This document shows, piece after piece, positions 1 through 8,922 of a stretch of 64,000 nt of DNA (positions within the stretch are counted from its first letter, which is position 1; every line of letters begins with the position of its first letter). A program made the translations under genes and the position numbers. Source of the stretch: Thermoflexus hugenholtzii JAD2 (lineage in GTDB: Bacteria > Chloroflexota > Anaerolineae > Thermoflexales > Thermoflexaceae); assembly GCF_900187885.1 (NCBI RefSeq), contig NZ_FYEK01000054.1, positions 1-64,000 of the forward strand. The letters run 5' to 3'. A model generated the notes under the pieces. It was not told the DNA's origin and made no database searches. It saw only the letters and a list, made by a program, of their open reading frames with translations.

Positions 1-53
1 GGGAAGGGGGGCTGACCGTCGGCGCCGGCGTGGTCACCAAAATCCTCGACTAA
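1..53 (+). CDS. tuf: Elongation factor Tu, C-terminal end (partial)
   Basis: The first 53 bases encode the last 16 residues of a protein, ending [12 protein letters not shown] and a TAA stop. This matches the conserved C-terminus of EF-Tu, the GTPase that delivers aminoacyl-tRNA to the ribosome. The 5' part lies outside the window. EF-Tu directly before rpsJ is the classic str-S10 junction, which supports the call. Confidence 0.9.
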   Translation, partial: EGGLTVGAGVVTKILD

Positions 54-88
54 CCCCTGGCCCGCTGAACTCGGACGAGGTGAGCGCG

Positions 89-397
89 ATGGCCAAGCAG
101 CGGTTGCGCATCCGTCTGAAGGCTTACGATCACCGGATCCTGGACGAATCCGCCCGCCGCATCGTGGAGGTGGCGGAGCGCACCGGCGCGCGGGTGATCG
201 GGCCGATCCCGCTCCCCACCAAGCGGGAACGGTTCACGGTGATCCGCTCGCCGTTCATCGACAAGGATTCCCAGGAACATTTCGAGATCCGGACCCATAA
301 GCGCTTGATCGACGTCCTGGATCCGGATCCGAAGACCATCGATCAGCTGATGCGCCTGAACCTCCCGGCGGGCGTGGATATTGAGATCAAGATCTGA
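89..397 (+). CDS. rpsJ: 30S ribosomal protein S10
   Basis: S10 is a 30S head protein and also acts as NusE in transcription antitermination. The 102-residue product starts [15 protein letters not shown] and contains the [15 protein letters not shown] segment and the [12 protein letters not shown] motif typical of the family. A GTG lies nine bases upstream in frame at 80. The ATG at 89 is preferred because a GACGAGG ribosome binding site sits at normal spacing before it and because family members begin with this sequence. It opens the S10 block directly after tuf. Confidence 0.97.
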   Translation: MAKQRLRIRLKAYDHRILDESARRIVEVAERTGARVIGPIPLPTKRERFTVIRSPFIDKDSQEHFEIRTHKRLIDVLDPDPKTIDQLMRLNLPAGVDIEIKI

Positions 398-452
398 TCC
401 CGGGGATGATGGGCCCAGCTCGGGCGCCAGTCCCCTGATGGAGGCTTTGGCG

Positions 453-1094
453 ATGAAGGGCTTGCTGGCGCGCAAGATCGGAATGACGCAGATGTTCAAC
501 GAGCAGGGCGAGGTGGTCCCGGTGACCGTCCTGCGGGCGGGGCCGTGCTACGTGACGCAGCTGCGCACCCCGGAGCGGGACGGCTACGCGGCGATCCAGT
601 TGGGGTTCGAGGAGACCAAGCCTCGCCGCCTGACCCAGGGGGAGCTGGGGCATCTGGTGAAGCGGAACCTGCCTCCCCTGCGGGTGCTGCGGGAGATCCG
701 CCTGCCCAACCCGGCGCTTCTTTCTCAATACCAGGAGGGGCAGGTGTTGACGGTCTCGATCTTTTCCCCGGGGGAGCGGGTGGATGTGACCGGATGGTCG
801 AAGGGGCGGGGATTCGCCGGCGGCATCAAGCGACACGGGTTCGCCCGCCAGGCGAAAACCCACGGCCAGTCGGACCGACACCGGGCGCCCGGGTCCATCG
901 GCACCAACACGGATCCCGGGCGGGTGATCAAGGGGAAGCGCATGGCCGGCCACTACGGGAACGAGCGGGTCACCGTCCGCAACCTCCAGGTGGTCTGGGT
1001 GGATCCGGAGCGCCACCTCATCGCCCTCAAGGGCGCTGTCCCCGGCCCCCGAGGCGGACTGGTGATCATCCGACAGGCCAAGCGCCCCTATTAA
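453..1094 (+). CDS. rplC: 50S ribosomal protein L3
   Basis: L3 is an early-assembling 23S rRNA-binding protein close to the peptidyl transferase centre. The product is 213 residues, starting [15 protein letters not shown]. It contains the conserved stretch around [13 protein letters not shown], followed by [14 protein letters not shown] and the [12 protein letters not shown] motif, all diagnostic of L3. The open frame extends further upstream. The ATG at 453 is chosen because it follows a GGAGG-type site and matches family N-termini. An unusually long spacer follows before rplD. Confidence 0.97.
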   Translation: MKGLLARKIGMTQMFNEQGEVVPVTVLRAGPCYVTQLRTPERDGYAAIQLGFEETKPRRLTQGELGHLVKRNLPPLRVLREIRLPNPALLSQYQEGQVLTVSIFSPGERVDVTGWSKGRGFAGGIKRHGFARQAKTHGQSDRHRAPGSIGTNTDPGRVIKGKRMAGHYGNERVTVRNLQVVWVDPERHLIALKGAVPGPRGGLVIIRQAKRPY

Positions 1095-1246
1095 CCGAAG
1101 CTCCTGTCTCGCAGTTTTCGAATTAAAGAGAGCGTATCGACGATCATCTCGGTCTCTCCAAAAGTTAAGAAGATCGACCGCGGGATTGGGCAGGGAGCGC
1201 CTGCCTGTTCGTAGGGATGTGAACCGTTTGAAGAGGAGATCGCACG
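1095..1246 (+). other. Long spacer between rplC and rplD
   Basis: This 152-nt stretch carries no convincing ORF, whereas most neighbouring ribosomal genes are separated by far less. It contains a locally AT-richer part near 1120-1170 and ends with a good ribosome binding site, GAAGAGGAGA, before rplD. L4 is known to regulate S10 leaders in some bacteria, so a regulatory structure or internal promoter here is possible. I see no clear hairpin or promoter. Confidence 0.5.
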
Positions 1247-1924
1247 ATGCGGGTTCCAGTCTGGAACATCGAGGGGCAACAGGTGGGGGAGGTCGAGCTG
1301 CGGCCGGAGGTGTTCGAGGCGCCCATCCACATCCCCCTGATGCATCAGGCCCTGGTCCGGCAGCTGGCCAACGCCCGGCTGGGGACCCACAAGACCAAGA
1401 CGCGGGGGGAGGTGCATTACAGCAGCCGGAAGATGTGGCCGCAGAAACACACCGGGCGGGCCCGTCAGGGAAGCCGGGATGCCCCCCACTGGTATCACGG
1501 AGGGGTGGTCTTCGGGCCGCGGCCGCGCAGTTACGAGCAGAGGATGCCGAAGAAGATGCGTCGCGCGGCCCTGCGCTCGGCCCTCTCCGTCAAGGCCAGG
1601 GAGGGCCAGATCCTCATCCTGGACCGCCTGGAGTTGCCTGAGCCACGGACCCGGCTGATGAAGGAGGTCCTGGCGCGGCTTCCGGTGGGCAAAAGCGCCC
1701 TCATCCTCCTGGCCGGGCCTAACGAGAACGTCCGGCGCGCGGTCCGCAACCTGCCCAACGTCGCTTATCTGCACGCCATGTGCCTGAACATCCGGGATCT
1801 CTTTAAATATGAGACCCTGATCATCCCGCTGGACGCTTTGGCGATGATCGAGGATTGGCTGACGCGTCCGGTGGTGCGGAAGAAGTTCGCACTGCCCGCG
1901 GCGGGTGCCGCATCGGCGGCCTGA
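1247..1924 (+). CDS. rplD: 50S ribosomal protein L4
   Basis: L4 binds 23S rRNA domain I and lines the exit tunnel through its extended loop. The 225-residue product begins MRVPVWNIEGQQVGEVEL. It carries the tunnel-loop sequence around KMWPQKHTGRARQGS and the GGVVFGPRPRSY motif, both characteristic of L4. A GAAGAGGAGA site supports the ATG at 1247. The final Ala-rich tail is not conserved. It is followed after 28 bases by rplW. Confidence 0.97.
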   Translation: MRVPVWNIEGQQVGEVELRPEVFEAPIHIPLMHQALVRQLANARLGTHKTKTRGEVHYSSRKMWPQKHTGRARQGSRDAPHWYHGGVVFGPRPRSYEQRMPKKMRRAALRSALSVKAREGQILILDRLELPEPRTRLMKEVLARLPVGKSALILLAGPNENVRRAVRNLPNVAYLHAMCLNIRDLFKYETLIIPLDALAMIEDWLTRPVVRKKFALPAAGAASAA

Positions 1925-1952
1925 GCCTGAGCCCTGAGTGGGGGGATAGGAT

Positions 1953-2261
1953 ATGGATCTGTATGAGGTGATCAAGCGGCCCGTCATCACCGAAAAGACC
2001 ACTCGCCTGAAGGAGATGGGCCAGTATGTTTTCGAGGTGGATCCTCGGGCGAACCGCCAGCAGGTGAAGCAGGCGGTGGAGAAACTGTTCAACGTCCGGG
2101 TGCTGGCGGTGCGGATTATCAACGTCCCCGCCAAGCGGCGGCGGGACTGGCGGGCGCGGATCCTGAGCAGCAAGCCCAAGCAAGTGGTGCGCCGTCCGGG
2201 CTGGAAGAAGGCCATCGTTCAGGTGGCCCCCGGCCAGACCATCGATATCTTCGAGGTCTGA
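1953..2261 (+). CDS. rplW: 50S ribosomal protein L23
   Basis: L23 sits at the polypeptide exit and docks trigger factor and SRP. The 102-residue product starts [19 protein letters not shown] and contains the [22 protein letters not shown] core that defines L23/L25 proteins. Its length and its place between rplD and rplB match the canonical order. The sequence shows nothing unusual. Confidence 0.97.
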   Translation: MDLYEVIKRPVITEKTTRLKEMGQYVFEVDPRANRQQVKQAVEKLFNVRVLAVRIINVPAKRRRDWRARILSSKPKQVVRRPGWKKAIVQVAPGQTIDIFEV

Positions 2262-2302
2262 TCCGGAGCACGAGACCTCGAGGGCGTGGGAGGGGATGCC
2301 CG

Positions 2303-3139
2303 ATGGGAATTAAGGTGTATAAACCGACGACGCCCGGTCGCCGGAACGCGACCGGATACACATTCGAGGAGATCACCAAGGACGAACCGGAGAAGTCCCT
2401 GGTCGTTCCCTTGAAGAAGCACGCCGGGCGCAACTTCCAGGGACGGATCACCGTCCGCCATCGGGGGGGCGGTCATAAGCGGCTCTACCGGATCATCGAC
2501 TTCAAGCGTCGGGACAAGGAGGGGATCCCGGCGAAGGTGATCAGCATCGAATATGATCCCAACCGCACCGCCCGGATCGCCCTCCTGCAATATGCGGACG
2601 GGGAGAAGCGCTACATCCTGGCTCCCCTGGGCCTGCAGGTGGGGGATGTGGTGATGAGCGGACCCCAGGCCGAGATCCGGGTGGGCAACGCCATGCCCCT
2701 GGCCAACATCCCGGTGGGAACGCTGGTGCACAACGTGGAGCTGTATCCGGGTCACGGCGGGCAGCTCGCCCGGGCCGCGGGGGCGGCGGCGCAGCTGCTG
2801 GGCAAAGAGGAAGGCTACGCCATCTTGCGCCTGCCCTCGGGGGAGATCCGGAAGGTCCGCCTGGAGTGCTACGCCACCATCGGCCAGGTGGGGAATCTGG
2901 AGCACGCGAACATCCGCCTGGGCAAGGCCGGCCGCAAGCGTTGGCTGGGCATCCGCCCCACCGTCCGTGGCTCCGCCATGTCCCCGCGGGATCATCCCCA
3001 CGGGGGCGGCGAGGGGCGGGCGCCCATCGGCCTGCCCTACCCGAAGACCCCATGGGGCAAGCATGCCCTGGGCAAGAAGACCCGGCGCAACAAGGCCACG
3101 GACAAGTACATCATCCAGCGCCGGCAGAAGAAGGCATAA
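2303..3139 (+). CDS. rplB: 50S ribosomal protein L2
   Basis: L2 is a primary rRNA-binding protein needed for subunit association and peptidyl transferase activity. The 278-residue length is standard. The N-terminus [19 protein letters not shown], the [12 protein letters not shown] region, the C-terminal [18 protein letters not shown] motif with its essential histidine, and the terminal RRQKKA are all recognisable. The Shine-Dalgarno site is weak. rpsS follows after 16 bases. Confidence 0.98.
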   Translation: MGIKVYKPTTPGRRNATGYTFEEITKDEPEKSLVVPLKKHAGRNFQGRITVRHRGGGHKRLYRIIDFKRRDKEGIPAKVISIEYDPNRTARIALLQYADGEKRYILAPLGLQVGDVVMSGPQAEIRVGNAMPLANIPVGTLVHNVELYPGHGGQLARAAGAAAQLLGKEEGYAILRLPSGEIRKVRLECYATIGQVGNLEHANIRLGKAGRKRWLGIRPTVRGSAMSPRDHPHGGGEGRAPIGLPYPKTPWGKHALGKKTRRNKATDKYIIQRRQKKA

Positions 3140-3155
3140 AGGGAGGTGATCGGCG

Positions 3156-3437
3156 ATGGGCCGTTCGCTGAAGAAGGGTCCCTATTGCGATCCGAAGCTT
3201 CTGAAGAAAATCGAGGAGCTCAACCGCCGGGGCGAGAAGCGGGTGATCCGCACCTGGTCGCGCGCCTCGGTGATCTTCCCCCAGATGGTCGGCCACACCA
3301 TCGCCGTTCACGACGGCCGGCGCCACGTGCCGATCTACATCACCGAACAGATGGTGGGCCACCGTCTGGGCGAGTTCGCCCCCACCCGGACCTACCGGGG
3401 GCATACGGTGAAGGAGAAGAAGACGGGGGTGCGGTAA
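3156..3437 (+). CDS. rpsS: 30S ribosomal protein S19
   Basis: S19 is a 30S head protein that contacts S13 and the A-site region. The 93-residue product begins [19 protein letters not shown] and contains [19 protein letters not shown] and the [10 protein letters not shown] motif, diagnostic of S19. A GGGAGGTGAT ribosome binding site precedes the ATG. It lies between rplB and rplV in canonical order. Confidence 0.98.
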   Translation: MGRSLKKGPYCDPKLLKKIEELNRRGEKRVIRTWSRASVIFPQMVGHTIAVHDGRRHVPIYITEQMVGHRLGEFAPTRTYRGHTVKEKKTGVR

Positions 3438-3470
3438 GGCCCCGTGGGAGAACCTGGAGGGGGATGGACG

Positions 3471-3818
3471 ATGGCCAATCGGGTTCGGGCAGTTGCCCGC
3501 TACATTCGGATCTCGCCCTACAAGGCGCGCCTGGTCTGCAACCTGGTGAAGGGGATGCGGGCGGAGGAAGCCCTGGATGTGCTCCGCTTCACGCCCAAGA
3601 AGGCGGCGCGCTACGTGGCGAAGCTCATCCGCTCCGCCATGGCCAACGCGGAGAACAACTACGGTCTGTCGCCCGCGGACCTTTATGTGGTCGACATCCG
3701 GGCCGACGACGGACCACGCTACAAGCGGGTCCGCTTCGCCGCCCGCGGTCGGGTCCGCCCGATCCTCAAGCGGACGACGCACCTCACAGTGGTCCTGGAG
3801 GAGCGGGTGAGCGAATGA
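3471..3818 (+). CDS. rplV: 50S ribosomal protein L22
   Basis: L22 spans the large subunit and forms part of the exit tunnel constriction. The product of about 115 residues starts MANRVRAVARYIRISPYKARLV. It includes the NAENNYGLSPADLYV segment and the basic hairpin GPRYKRVRFAARGR, where macrolide-resistance changes occur in other bacteria. A GTG at 3444 is in frame, but the ATG at 3471 has a TGGAGGGGG site and matches family starts. Confidence 0.96.
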   Translation: MANRVRAVARYIRISPYKARLVCNLVKGMRAEEALDVLRFTPKKAARYVAKLIRSAMANAENNYGLSPADLYVVDIRADDGPRYKRVRFAARGRVRPILKRTTHLTVVLEERVSE

Positions 3819-3862
3819 ACTGGCTGCCGCAGGGGATCCGCTGAGATATAGAGGAGGTCATC

Positions 3863-4555
3863 TTGGGTCGAAAAGTTCATCCCATCGGCTTCCGTCTGGG
3901 GATCACCAAGAACTGGCTGGCCCGCTGGTATGCCGAGGGCCGGGAGTATGTGGAGCTGCTCCACGAGGATCTCAAGATCCGTCAGTTCGTGAAGGAGCAG
4001 CTCAAGGAGGCGGGGATCGCGCGCATTGAGATCGAGCGTTTCCCCAAGCAGATCAACCTCTACATCCACGCCGCCCGGCCCGGCATCGTCATCGGGCGCA
4101 AGGGCCTGGGGATCAAGCAGCTGCGCCAGGCCATTGAGGAGATGACCGGCAAGAAGGCGCGGGTGGAGATCGTGGAGGTCCCCCGGCCGGAGCTGGAGGC
4201 AGCCATCGTGGCGGAGAGCATCGCCCAGCAGATCGAGAAGCGGGTCAGCCACGCCCGGGCCATGAAGCGAGCGATCCAGCAGGCCATGCGCGCCGGGGCC
4301 AAAGGGATCCGGATCACGGTTTCCGGCCGGCTGGGCGGAGCGGAGATGGCCCGCACGGAGACCCTGATGGAGGGCCGGGTCCCCCGCCACACCCTGCGGG
4401 CGGACATCGATTATGCCCTGGCCGAGGCGATCACCAAATGGGGCAAGATCGGGATCAAGGTCTGGATCTACCGGGGCGACACCGAGCCGGGCGCTTACGT
4501 CCAGCAGACCGCGGAGATGGTCGCCCGGGTCACCTCGGCGCAACGGGGAGGATAA
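3863..4555 (+). CDS. rpsC: 30S ribosomal protein S3
   Basis: S3 lines the mRNA entry channel and has helicase-like activity. The 230-residue product reads (M)GRKVHPIGFRLGITKNW at its start, with a KH domain around residues 40-110 showing GIVIGRKGLGI and a C-terminal domain with GRLGGAEMARTE. The start is TTG, placed by a strong AGGAGGTCA site and by the family N-terminus. rplP begins three bases after the stop, suggesting coupling. Confidence 0.97.
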   Translation: MGRKVHPIGFRLGITKNWLARWYAEGREYVELLHEDLKIRQFVKEQLKEAGIARIEIERFPKQINLYIHAARPGIVIGRKGLGIKQLRQAIEEMTGKKARVEIVEVPRPELEAAIVAESIAQQIEKRVSHARAMKRAIQQAMRAGAKGIRITVSGRLGGAEMARTETLMEGRVPRHTLRADIDYALAEAITKWGKIGIKVWIYRGDTEPGAYVQQTAEMVARVTSAQRGG

Positions 4556-4558
4556 GCG

Positions 4559-4975
4559 ATGCTGATGCCCAAGCGCGTCAAATACCGCAAGCAGATGCGG
4601 GGGCGGATGAAGGGCAAGGAGACCCGCGGTGTGGAGCTGGCCTTCGGCGAATACGGGCTCCAGGCCCTGGAGCCATGCTGGCTGACCGCCCGCCAGATCG
4701 AGGCCGCCCGCCGCACCATCGTCCGCTTCCTGCGCCAGCGGGGCAAATACTGGATCCGGGTCTTCCCGGATAAGCCGGTGACCCGCAAGCCGGCCGAGAC
4801 CCGCATGGGCAAAGGGAAGGGGAACGTGGACCACTGGGTGGCCGTGGTGCGGCCGGGCCGCATCCTCTTCGAGATCGGCGGGGTGAGCGCCGATGTTGCC
4901 CATGAGGCCCTGCGGCAGGCCTCCTATAAGTTGCCCATCCGAACTCAGATCATCACGGCCGAGGAGCAGGTCTGA
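4559..4975 (+). CDS. rplP: 50S ribosomal protein L16
   Basis: L16 organises the A-site tRNA and is important for 50S maturation. The 138-residue product starts [19 protein letters not shown]. It includes the [19 protein letters not shown] region and the arginine-rich segment ending in [12 protein letters not shown], all typical. The GGAGGATAAGCG sequence at the end of rpsC supplies the ribosome binding site. Confidence 0.97.
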   Translation: MLMPKRVKYRKQMRGRMKGKETRGVELAFGEYGLQALEPCWLTARQIEAARRTIVRFLRQRGKYWIRVFPDKPVTRKPAETRMGKGKGNVDHWVAVVRPGRILFEIGGVSADVAHEALRQASYKLPIRTQIITAEEQV

Positions 4976-5013
4976 TTACCGGTTTTCAGATGCGATCACG
5001 CGGGGAGGACGCC

Positions 5014-5226
5014 GTGGCCCTTCGTCCGGAGGAAATCCGCAACTGGTCAGATGAAGAGATCCGCAACCGGCTGGAGCAGGCCCGCCGGGAGCTCTTCCAT
5101 CTGCGCCTGCAGTGGGCGATGAATCAGCTGAAGGATGTGAACCGTATCCGTGCTCTGCGCAAGGACATCGCTCGCATGCTCACCATCCTGCGGGAGCGGG
5201 AGCTGGCTCGGGGAGGTCGACGATGA
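5014..5226 (+). CDS. rpmC: 50S ribosomal protein L29
   Basis: L29 lies next to L23 at the exit tunnel. The product is about 70 residues and helical, reading (M)ALRPEEIRNWSDEEI, with the LFHLRLQWAMNQLKD and RIRALRKDIAR motifs of the family. An upstream ATG at 4990 is in frame, but the GTG at 5014 fits L29 N-termini and follows a GGGGAGGA site. Its TGA stop overlaps the ATG of rpsQ, indicating coupled translation. Confidence 0.93.
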   Translation: MALRPEEIRNWSDEEIRNRLEQARRELFHLRLQWAMNQLKDVNRIRALRKDIARMLTILRERELARGGRR

Positions 5227-5528
5227 AGGATCGTCGCAAGCGCTTTATCGGACGGGTGACCAGCGACAAGATGGATAAGACAGTGGTGGTGACGGTGGAG
5301 GAGCTGGTGCGCCACCCGCTGTATGGCAAGGTCATCCGCCGTCGCCGCAAGTTCATGGCTCACAACGAAGGGAACCTGGCCCGCATGGGCGACCTGGTCC
5401 AGATCGTGGAGTCCCGTCCCCTGAGCCGACGCAAACGCTGGGTGGTGGAGGCGATCCTGGAGCGGGCCCAGAAGCCGGTGGAGCCGGTGCCGGAGCAGCT
5501 GCCCGGCGAAGAGATCCTGTCGGAGTAG
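5223..5528 (+). CDS. rpsQ: 30S ribosomal protein S17
   Basis: S17 is an early 16S rRNA-binding OB-fold protein. The product of about 101 residues starts [23 protein letters not shown] and contains [19 protein letters not shown] and the [11 protein letters not shown] motif. The open frame runs far upstream, but the ATG at 5223 overlaps the rpmC stop and matches the family. A C-terminal extension of roughly 20 residues rich in Pro and Glu is not part of the usual core. Confidence 0.96.
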   Translation: MKDRRKRFIGRVTSDKMDKTVVVTVEELVRHPLYGKVIRRRRKFMAHNEGNLARMGDLVQIVESRPLSRRKRWVVEAILERAQKPVEPVPEQLPGEEILSE

Positions 5529-5541
5529 CCGGAGGTCATCC

Positions 5542-5910
5542 ATGATCCAGCAGGAGACCCGCCTCAAGGTCGCAGACAACACCGGCGCCCGGGAGATCCT
5601 GGTCATCCGGGTGCTGGGAGGATCCTATCGCCGCTACGGGTATGTGGGGGATGTGGTGGTGGCCACGGTGAAAGACGCCATCCCGACGGCCACCGTGAAG
5701 AAAGGCGAGATCGTGCGCGCCGTGATCGTCCGGACAGCTAAGGAATACCGGCGGCCGGATGGCTCCACCATCCGTTTCGACGACAACGCGGCGGTGATCT
5801 TGGACGAGTTCGGCAACCCGAAGGGGACGCGGATCTTCGGTCCGGTGGCCCGGGAGCTGCGCGACAAAGGCTTCACCAAGATCATCTCCCTGGCCCCGGA
5901 GGTGCTGTGA
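5542..5910 (+). CDS. rplN: 50S ribosomal protein L14
   Basis: L14 contributes to intersubunit bridges and is the docking site for RsfS. The 122-residue product starts [19 protein letters not shown] and shows [18 protein letters not shown] and the [18 protein letters not shown] motif, a perfect family fit in length and sequence. Its stop TGA overlaps a GTG that starts the inserted nucleotidyltransferase reading frame. Confidence 0.98.
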   Translation: MIQQETRLKVADNTGAREILVIRVLGGSYRRYGYVGDVVVATVKDAIPTATVKKGEIVRAVIVRTAKEYRRPDGSTIRFDDNAAVILDEFGNPKGTRIFGPVARELRDKGFTKIISLAPEVL

Positions 5911-6247
5911 GCGCGAGAGGGAAAGCGGTGCGCCGGGGGATGCCGCCGGATCCCAATCTGGAGAAGCGGGTCGCGCTCCTGAAGCGCGATGGGCCGGAGC
6001 GGATTATCCTCTTCGGCTCCCGGGCGCGGGGGGAGGCGGATCCCTGGAGCGATCACGACATCATCGTCATCAAACGCACCGATCAGCCCTTCATGGAGCG
6101 GCTCCGGGAGATAGTACCCTATCTGGTCGAGTTCGAGCGGCCTGCCGAGATCCTTACACCCCCGAGGAGTTCGAGCGCATGCAGGAAACCGGCCTCGGGT
6201 GGATGGTGCGGGATGAAGGGGTGATTCTCTACGAAGCGGAATTCTGA
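5907..6247 (+). pseudogene. MNT-type nucleotidyltransferase inserted in the ribosomal operon, frameshifted
   Basis: This frame lies between rplN and rplX, where no gene is normally found. It begins with a GTG that overlaps the rplN stop (GTGA). It encodes a small DNA polymerase beta-like nucleotidyltransferase with an intact active-site motif, [16 protein letters not shown], which fits GS-x10-D-x-D. After codon 82 the frame shifts: one base appears to be missing near 6153-6155. The correct continuation, [13 protein letters not shown] to YEAEF, runs on in another frame and stops at 6245-6247. Read through, the protein would be about 113 residues, normal for MNT-type proteins, which often pair with HEPN toxins. 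No HEPN partner is seen. A sequencing error or programmed frameshift would restore a full protein. Confidence 0.8.
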
Positions 6248-6262
6248 GGGAGAAGAAGGCCT

Positions 6263-6583
6263 ATGGCTGCCAAGATCAAGCGAAAGGATCGGGTCCTGGT
6301 GATCGCCGGGGACGATCGGGGCGCTCAGGGGGAGGTCCTGCGGGTGCTCCGGAAGGAGAACCGGGTGGTGGTCGCCGGGGTCAACATCGTCAAGAAACAT
6401 CAGCGCCCCCGCCCCACCGGGCGCGGGCAGGTCGGCGGCATCATCGAATTCGAGGCGCCCATTCATATTTCAAATGTGATGCTGATCTGCCCTAAATGCA
6501 ATCGCCCCACCCGGGTGGGCTTTGTCGTGGAGGGGGGGCGCAAGCTGCGCCAGTGCAAGAAGTGTCAGGCTACCTTCGTGTGA
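6263..6583 (+). CDS. rplX: 50S ribosomal protein L24
   Basis: L24 starts 50S assembly and lies near the tunnel exit. The 106-residue product begins [20 protein letters not shown], a KOW motif, followed by [13 protein letters not shown] and [17 protein letters not shown]. The C-terminal part holds two CxxC pairs (CPKC and CKKC), suggesting a zinc ribbon as in many bacterial L24 proteins. The start is supported by a GGGAGAAGAAGG purine stretch. It is separated from rplN by the nucleotidyltransferase remnant. Confidence 0.97.
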   Translation: MAAKIKRKDRVLVIAGDDRGAQGEVLRVLRKENRVVVAGVNIVKKHQRPRPTGRGQVGGIIEFEAPIHISNVMLICPKCNRPTRVGFVVEGGRKLRQCKKCQATFV

Positions 6584-6602
6584 AACCCGGGGAGGCAACA
6601 GG

Positions 6603-7169
6603 ATGGCGGAGGCGACGACCAAGGTGATCCCACGCCTGAAACAGCGATACCTGGAAGAGGTCCGCCCGGCCCTGATGCGGGAGTTCGGCTATCGCAACAT
6701 CATGGAGGTCCCGCGGGTCTGGAAGGTGGTGGTCAACGTCGGGGTGGGAGAGGCGGTGACCAACCCCAAAGCCCTGGATTATGCGGTGCAGAACATCGCC
6801 ACCATCACCGGCCAGAAGCCCCTGGTGACCAAGGCCCGCAAATCCATCGCCGCCTTCAAGTTGCGGGCCGGGCGCCCCATCGGGGTTAAGGTCACCCTGC
6901 GGGGGGACCGCATGTGGGCGTTCCTGGATCGGCTGTTCAACGTGGCCCTGCCTCGCATCCGGGACTTCCGAGGGGTCTCCCCGGATTCCTTCGACGGCCG
7001 GGGGAATTACACCCTGGGGCTGCGCGAGCAGCTGGTCTGGCCGGAGATCGACTACAGCCAGGTGGATAAAGTCCGGGGGATGGAGATCACCATTGTGACC
7101 ACAGCGAAGACCGACGCCGAGGCGCGGCGGCTGCTGGAGCTGCTCGGCATGCCGTTCCGCAAAGGATAG
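6603..7169 (+). CDS. rplE: 50S ribosomal protein L5
   Basis: L5 binds 5S rRNA and contacts P-site tRNA. The product of 188 residues contains [20 protein letters not shown], the [19 protein letters not shown] motif and the [18 protein letters not shown] segment of the family. The ATG at 6603 follows a GGGGAGGCAAC site. The open frame starts upstream inside rplX, but that part is not conserved. Confidence 0.97.
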   Translation: MAEATTKVIPRLKQRYLEEVRPALMREFGYRNIMEVPRVWKVVVNVGVGEAVTNPKALDYAVQNIATITGQKPLVTKARKSIAAFKLRAGRPIGVKVTLRGDRMWAFLDRLFNVALPRIRDFRGVSPDSFDGRGNYTLGLREQLVWPEIDYSQVDKVRGMEITIVTTAKTDAEARRLLELLGMPFRKG

Positions 7170-7213
7170 GCGGTAAGAAGGAGGATTTCCACACCGGATG
7201 CCGGAGGGGATCT

Positions 7214-7396
7214 GTGGCCCGGAAATGCATGATTTATCGTGAGATGCGTCGGAAATATAAGGTGCGGGTGCGGAACCGGTGCCGCCGGTGCGGCCGGCCC
7301 CGGGCCTACATCCGCCGCTTCGCCCTGTGCCGGATCTGCTTCCGGGAGCTGGCCCTCCAGGGGCTGATCCCAGGCGTCCGCAAGGCCAGCTGGTGA
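7214..7396 (+). CDS. rpsN: 30S ribosomal protein S14, zinc-binding (type Z)
   Basis: S14 is a late-assembling 30S head protein. This is the short 60-residue form with two CxxC pairs (CRRC and CRIC) about 12 residues apart that bind zinc, and the C-terminal [15 protein letters not shown] typical of type Z. The start is GTG, preceded by GGAGGGGA. The residues after the start read [17 protein letters not shown]. This form is the ancestral one and common in thermophiles. Confidence 0.96.
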   Translation: MARKCMIYREMRRKYKVRVRNRCRRCGRPRAYIRRFALCRICFRELALQGLIPGVRKASW

Positions 7397-7473
7397 GCGC
7401 GCCCATGTCTCAACCCGGCGCAGGGAAGGCCCTCCCAGGTCTGACAGGGAACATTCGGATAGGAGTGAAACCG

Positions 7474-7884
7474 ATGAGCGCGGTGACGGATCCGATTGCT
7501 GACATGCTCACCCGAATCCGGAACGCCTCGATGGTGGGGCACAGCCGGGTGGCCATCCCCAGCTCCAAGCTGAAGGTGGCCATCGCCCGGGTGTTGAAGG
7601 AGGAGGGCTACATCGAGGACTTCCAGGTGACGAACGATCGGCCTCAGCCGAAGCTGATCATCAAGCTGAAATACATCGGCGAGCGGCGCTTCCGCAAGCC
7701 GGCCATCTCGGGGTTGCAGCGGGTGAGCAAGCCGGGCCGTCGGGTGTATGTGGGCAAGGAGGATATCCCGCTGGTGATGAGCGGGATGGGCATCGCCATC
7801 CTCTCCACCCCGAAAGGGGTGATGACCGATAAACAGGCCCGCCGCCTGGGGGTCGGCGGCGAGGTCCTCTGCTACGTCTGGTGA
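7474..7884 (+). CDS. rpsH: 30S ribosomal protein S8
   Basis: S8 binds 16S rRNA helix 21 and regulates spc operons in enterobacteria. The 136-residue product starts [23 protein letters not shown] and ends with [26 protein letters not shown], both diagnostic. The frame is open upstream through rpsN, but the ATG at 7474 has a TAGGAGTGAAA site and fits the family. A 77-nt spacer separates it from rpsN. Confidence 0.97.
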   Translation: MSAVTDPIADMLTRIRNASMVGHSRVAIPSSKLKVAIARVLKEEGYIEDFQVTNDRPQPKLIIKLKYIGERRFRKPAISGLQRVSKPGRRVYVGKEDIPLVMSGMGIAILSTPKGVMTDKQARRLGVGGEVLCYVW

Positions 7885-7895
7885 GGGAGGAAGCC

Positions 7896-8465
7896 GTGTC
7901 GCGCGTAGGCAAGAAGCCGATCCCGATCCCGCCGGGGGTCCAGGTCCGGATCGAGGGCTCGACGGTGACCGTCACCGGGCCGAAGGGGACCCTCACTCAG
8001 ACCTTCCATCCGTCGATGCAGATCTCCATCGAGGACGGCCATCTGGTGGTGCGACGCCCTTCGGACGACCGCAAGCACAAGGCCCTGCATGGCTTGACCC
8101 GGGCCCTGCTGGCGAACATGGTCACCGGCGTCACTCAGGGTTTTCAGCAGCACCTGCGCATCGAAGGGGTGGGTTACCGGGCTGAGCCCATGGGCAAGGC
8201 CATCGTGCTCTATCTGGGATACTCCCACCCCATCATTGTGGAGCCGCCGGAGGGGATCACCTTCGAGGTGAACACCCGCGATCGCATCATCACCGTCTCC
8301 GGAATCGATAAGCAGCAGGTGGGCCAGGTGGCCGCCAAGATCCGGGCCCTGCGTCCGCCCGAGCCCTACAAGGGCAAGGGGATCCGCTACACATACTGGA
8401 AGGGCGATCACTGGGAGGACGAGCCGATCCGGCGCAAGGCCGGGAAGGCCGGCAAGGCCAAGTGA
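7896..8465 (+). CDS. rplF: 50S ribosomal protein L6
   Basis: L6 lies near the factor-binding site of the 50S subunit. The product of about 189 residues reads (M)SRVGKKPIPIPPGVQV, then FQQHLRIEGVGYRAEPMGK, and ends in the signature PEPYKGKGIRYTYW. Two GTG codons are possible. The one at 7896 is preferred because the GAGGGAGGA site at 7883-7891 precedes it and family members begin with SRVGKKPI. The other, at 7881, overlaps the rpsH stop. Confidence 0.96.
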   Translation: MSRVGKKPIPIPPGVQVRIEGSTVTVTGPKGTLTQTFHPSMQISIEDGHLVVRRPSDDRKHKALHGLTRALLANMVTGVTQGFQQHLRIEGVGYRAEPMGKAIVLYLGYSHPIIVEPPEGITFEVNTRDRIITVSGIDKQQVGQVAAKIRALRPPEPYKGKGIRYTYWKGDHWEDEPIRRKAGKAGKAK

Positions 8466-8513
8466 TATCCTCGGGCTCAGGGATGGAATCCTGGCCCTAT
8501 GGAGGAGCAGCGG

Positions 8514-8882
8514 ATGAGCTGGGAGCATCCACGAGACGAAGGACGCCGTCGACGGCATCTACGGGTCCGCAAAAAGGTCTTCGGCACGCCGGAGCGGCCG
8601 CGGCTTTCGGTCTTCCGGAGCCTGAAACACATCTACGCCCAGATCATCGACGACACACGGGGGATCACCCTGGCTGCGGCCTCCACGCTGGATCCCGAGC
8701 TGCGGGGTCAGCTGGATGGGTTGACCAAGACGGAGAAGGCCCGCCTGGTGGGCCGCCTGATCGCCCAGCGGGCCCTGGCGAAGGGGATCCGCAAGGTGGT
8801 GTTCGACCGCGGCGGCTATAAATACCACGGCCGGGTGAAGGCCCTAGCCGACGCCGCCCGTGAGGCAGGGTTGGAGTTCTGA
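8514..8882 (+). CDS. rplR: 50S ribosomal protein L18
   Basis: L18 binds 5S rRNA in the central protuberance. The product of about 122 residues contains [37 protein letters not shown] and the C-terminal [28 protein letters not shown] (positions about 96-122), all characteristic. The ATG at 8514 follows GGAGGAG at 8501. An in-frame ATG at 8499 lacks such a site. Confidence 0.96.
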   Translation: MSWEHPRDEGRRRRHLRVRKKVFGTPERPRLSVFRSLKHIYAQIIDDTRGITLAAASTLDPELRGQLDGLTKTEKARLVGRLIAQRALAKGIRKVVFDRGGYKYHGRVKALADAAREAGLEF

Positions 8883-8922
8883 GCCTCAAGACCATGCCGA
8901 AACGATCCAGCGCGAGGTGACG

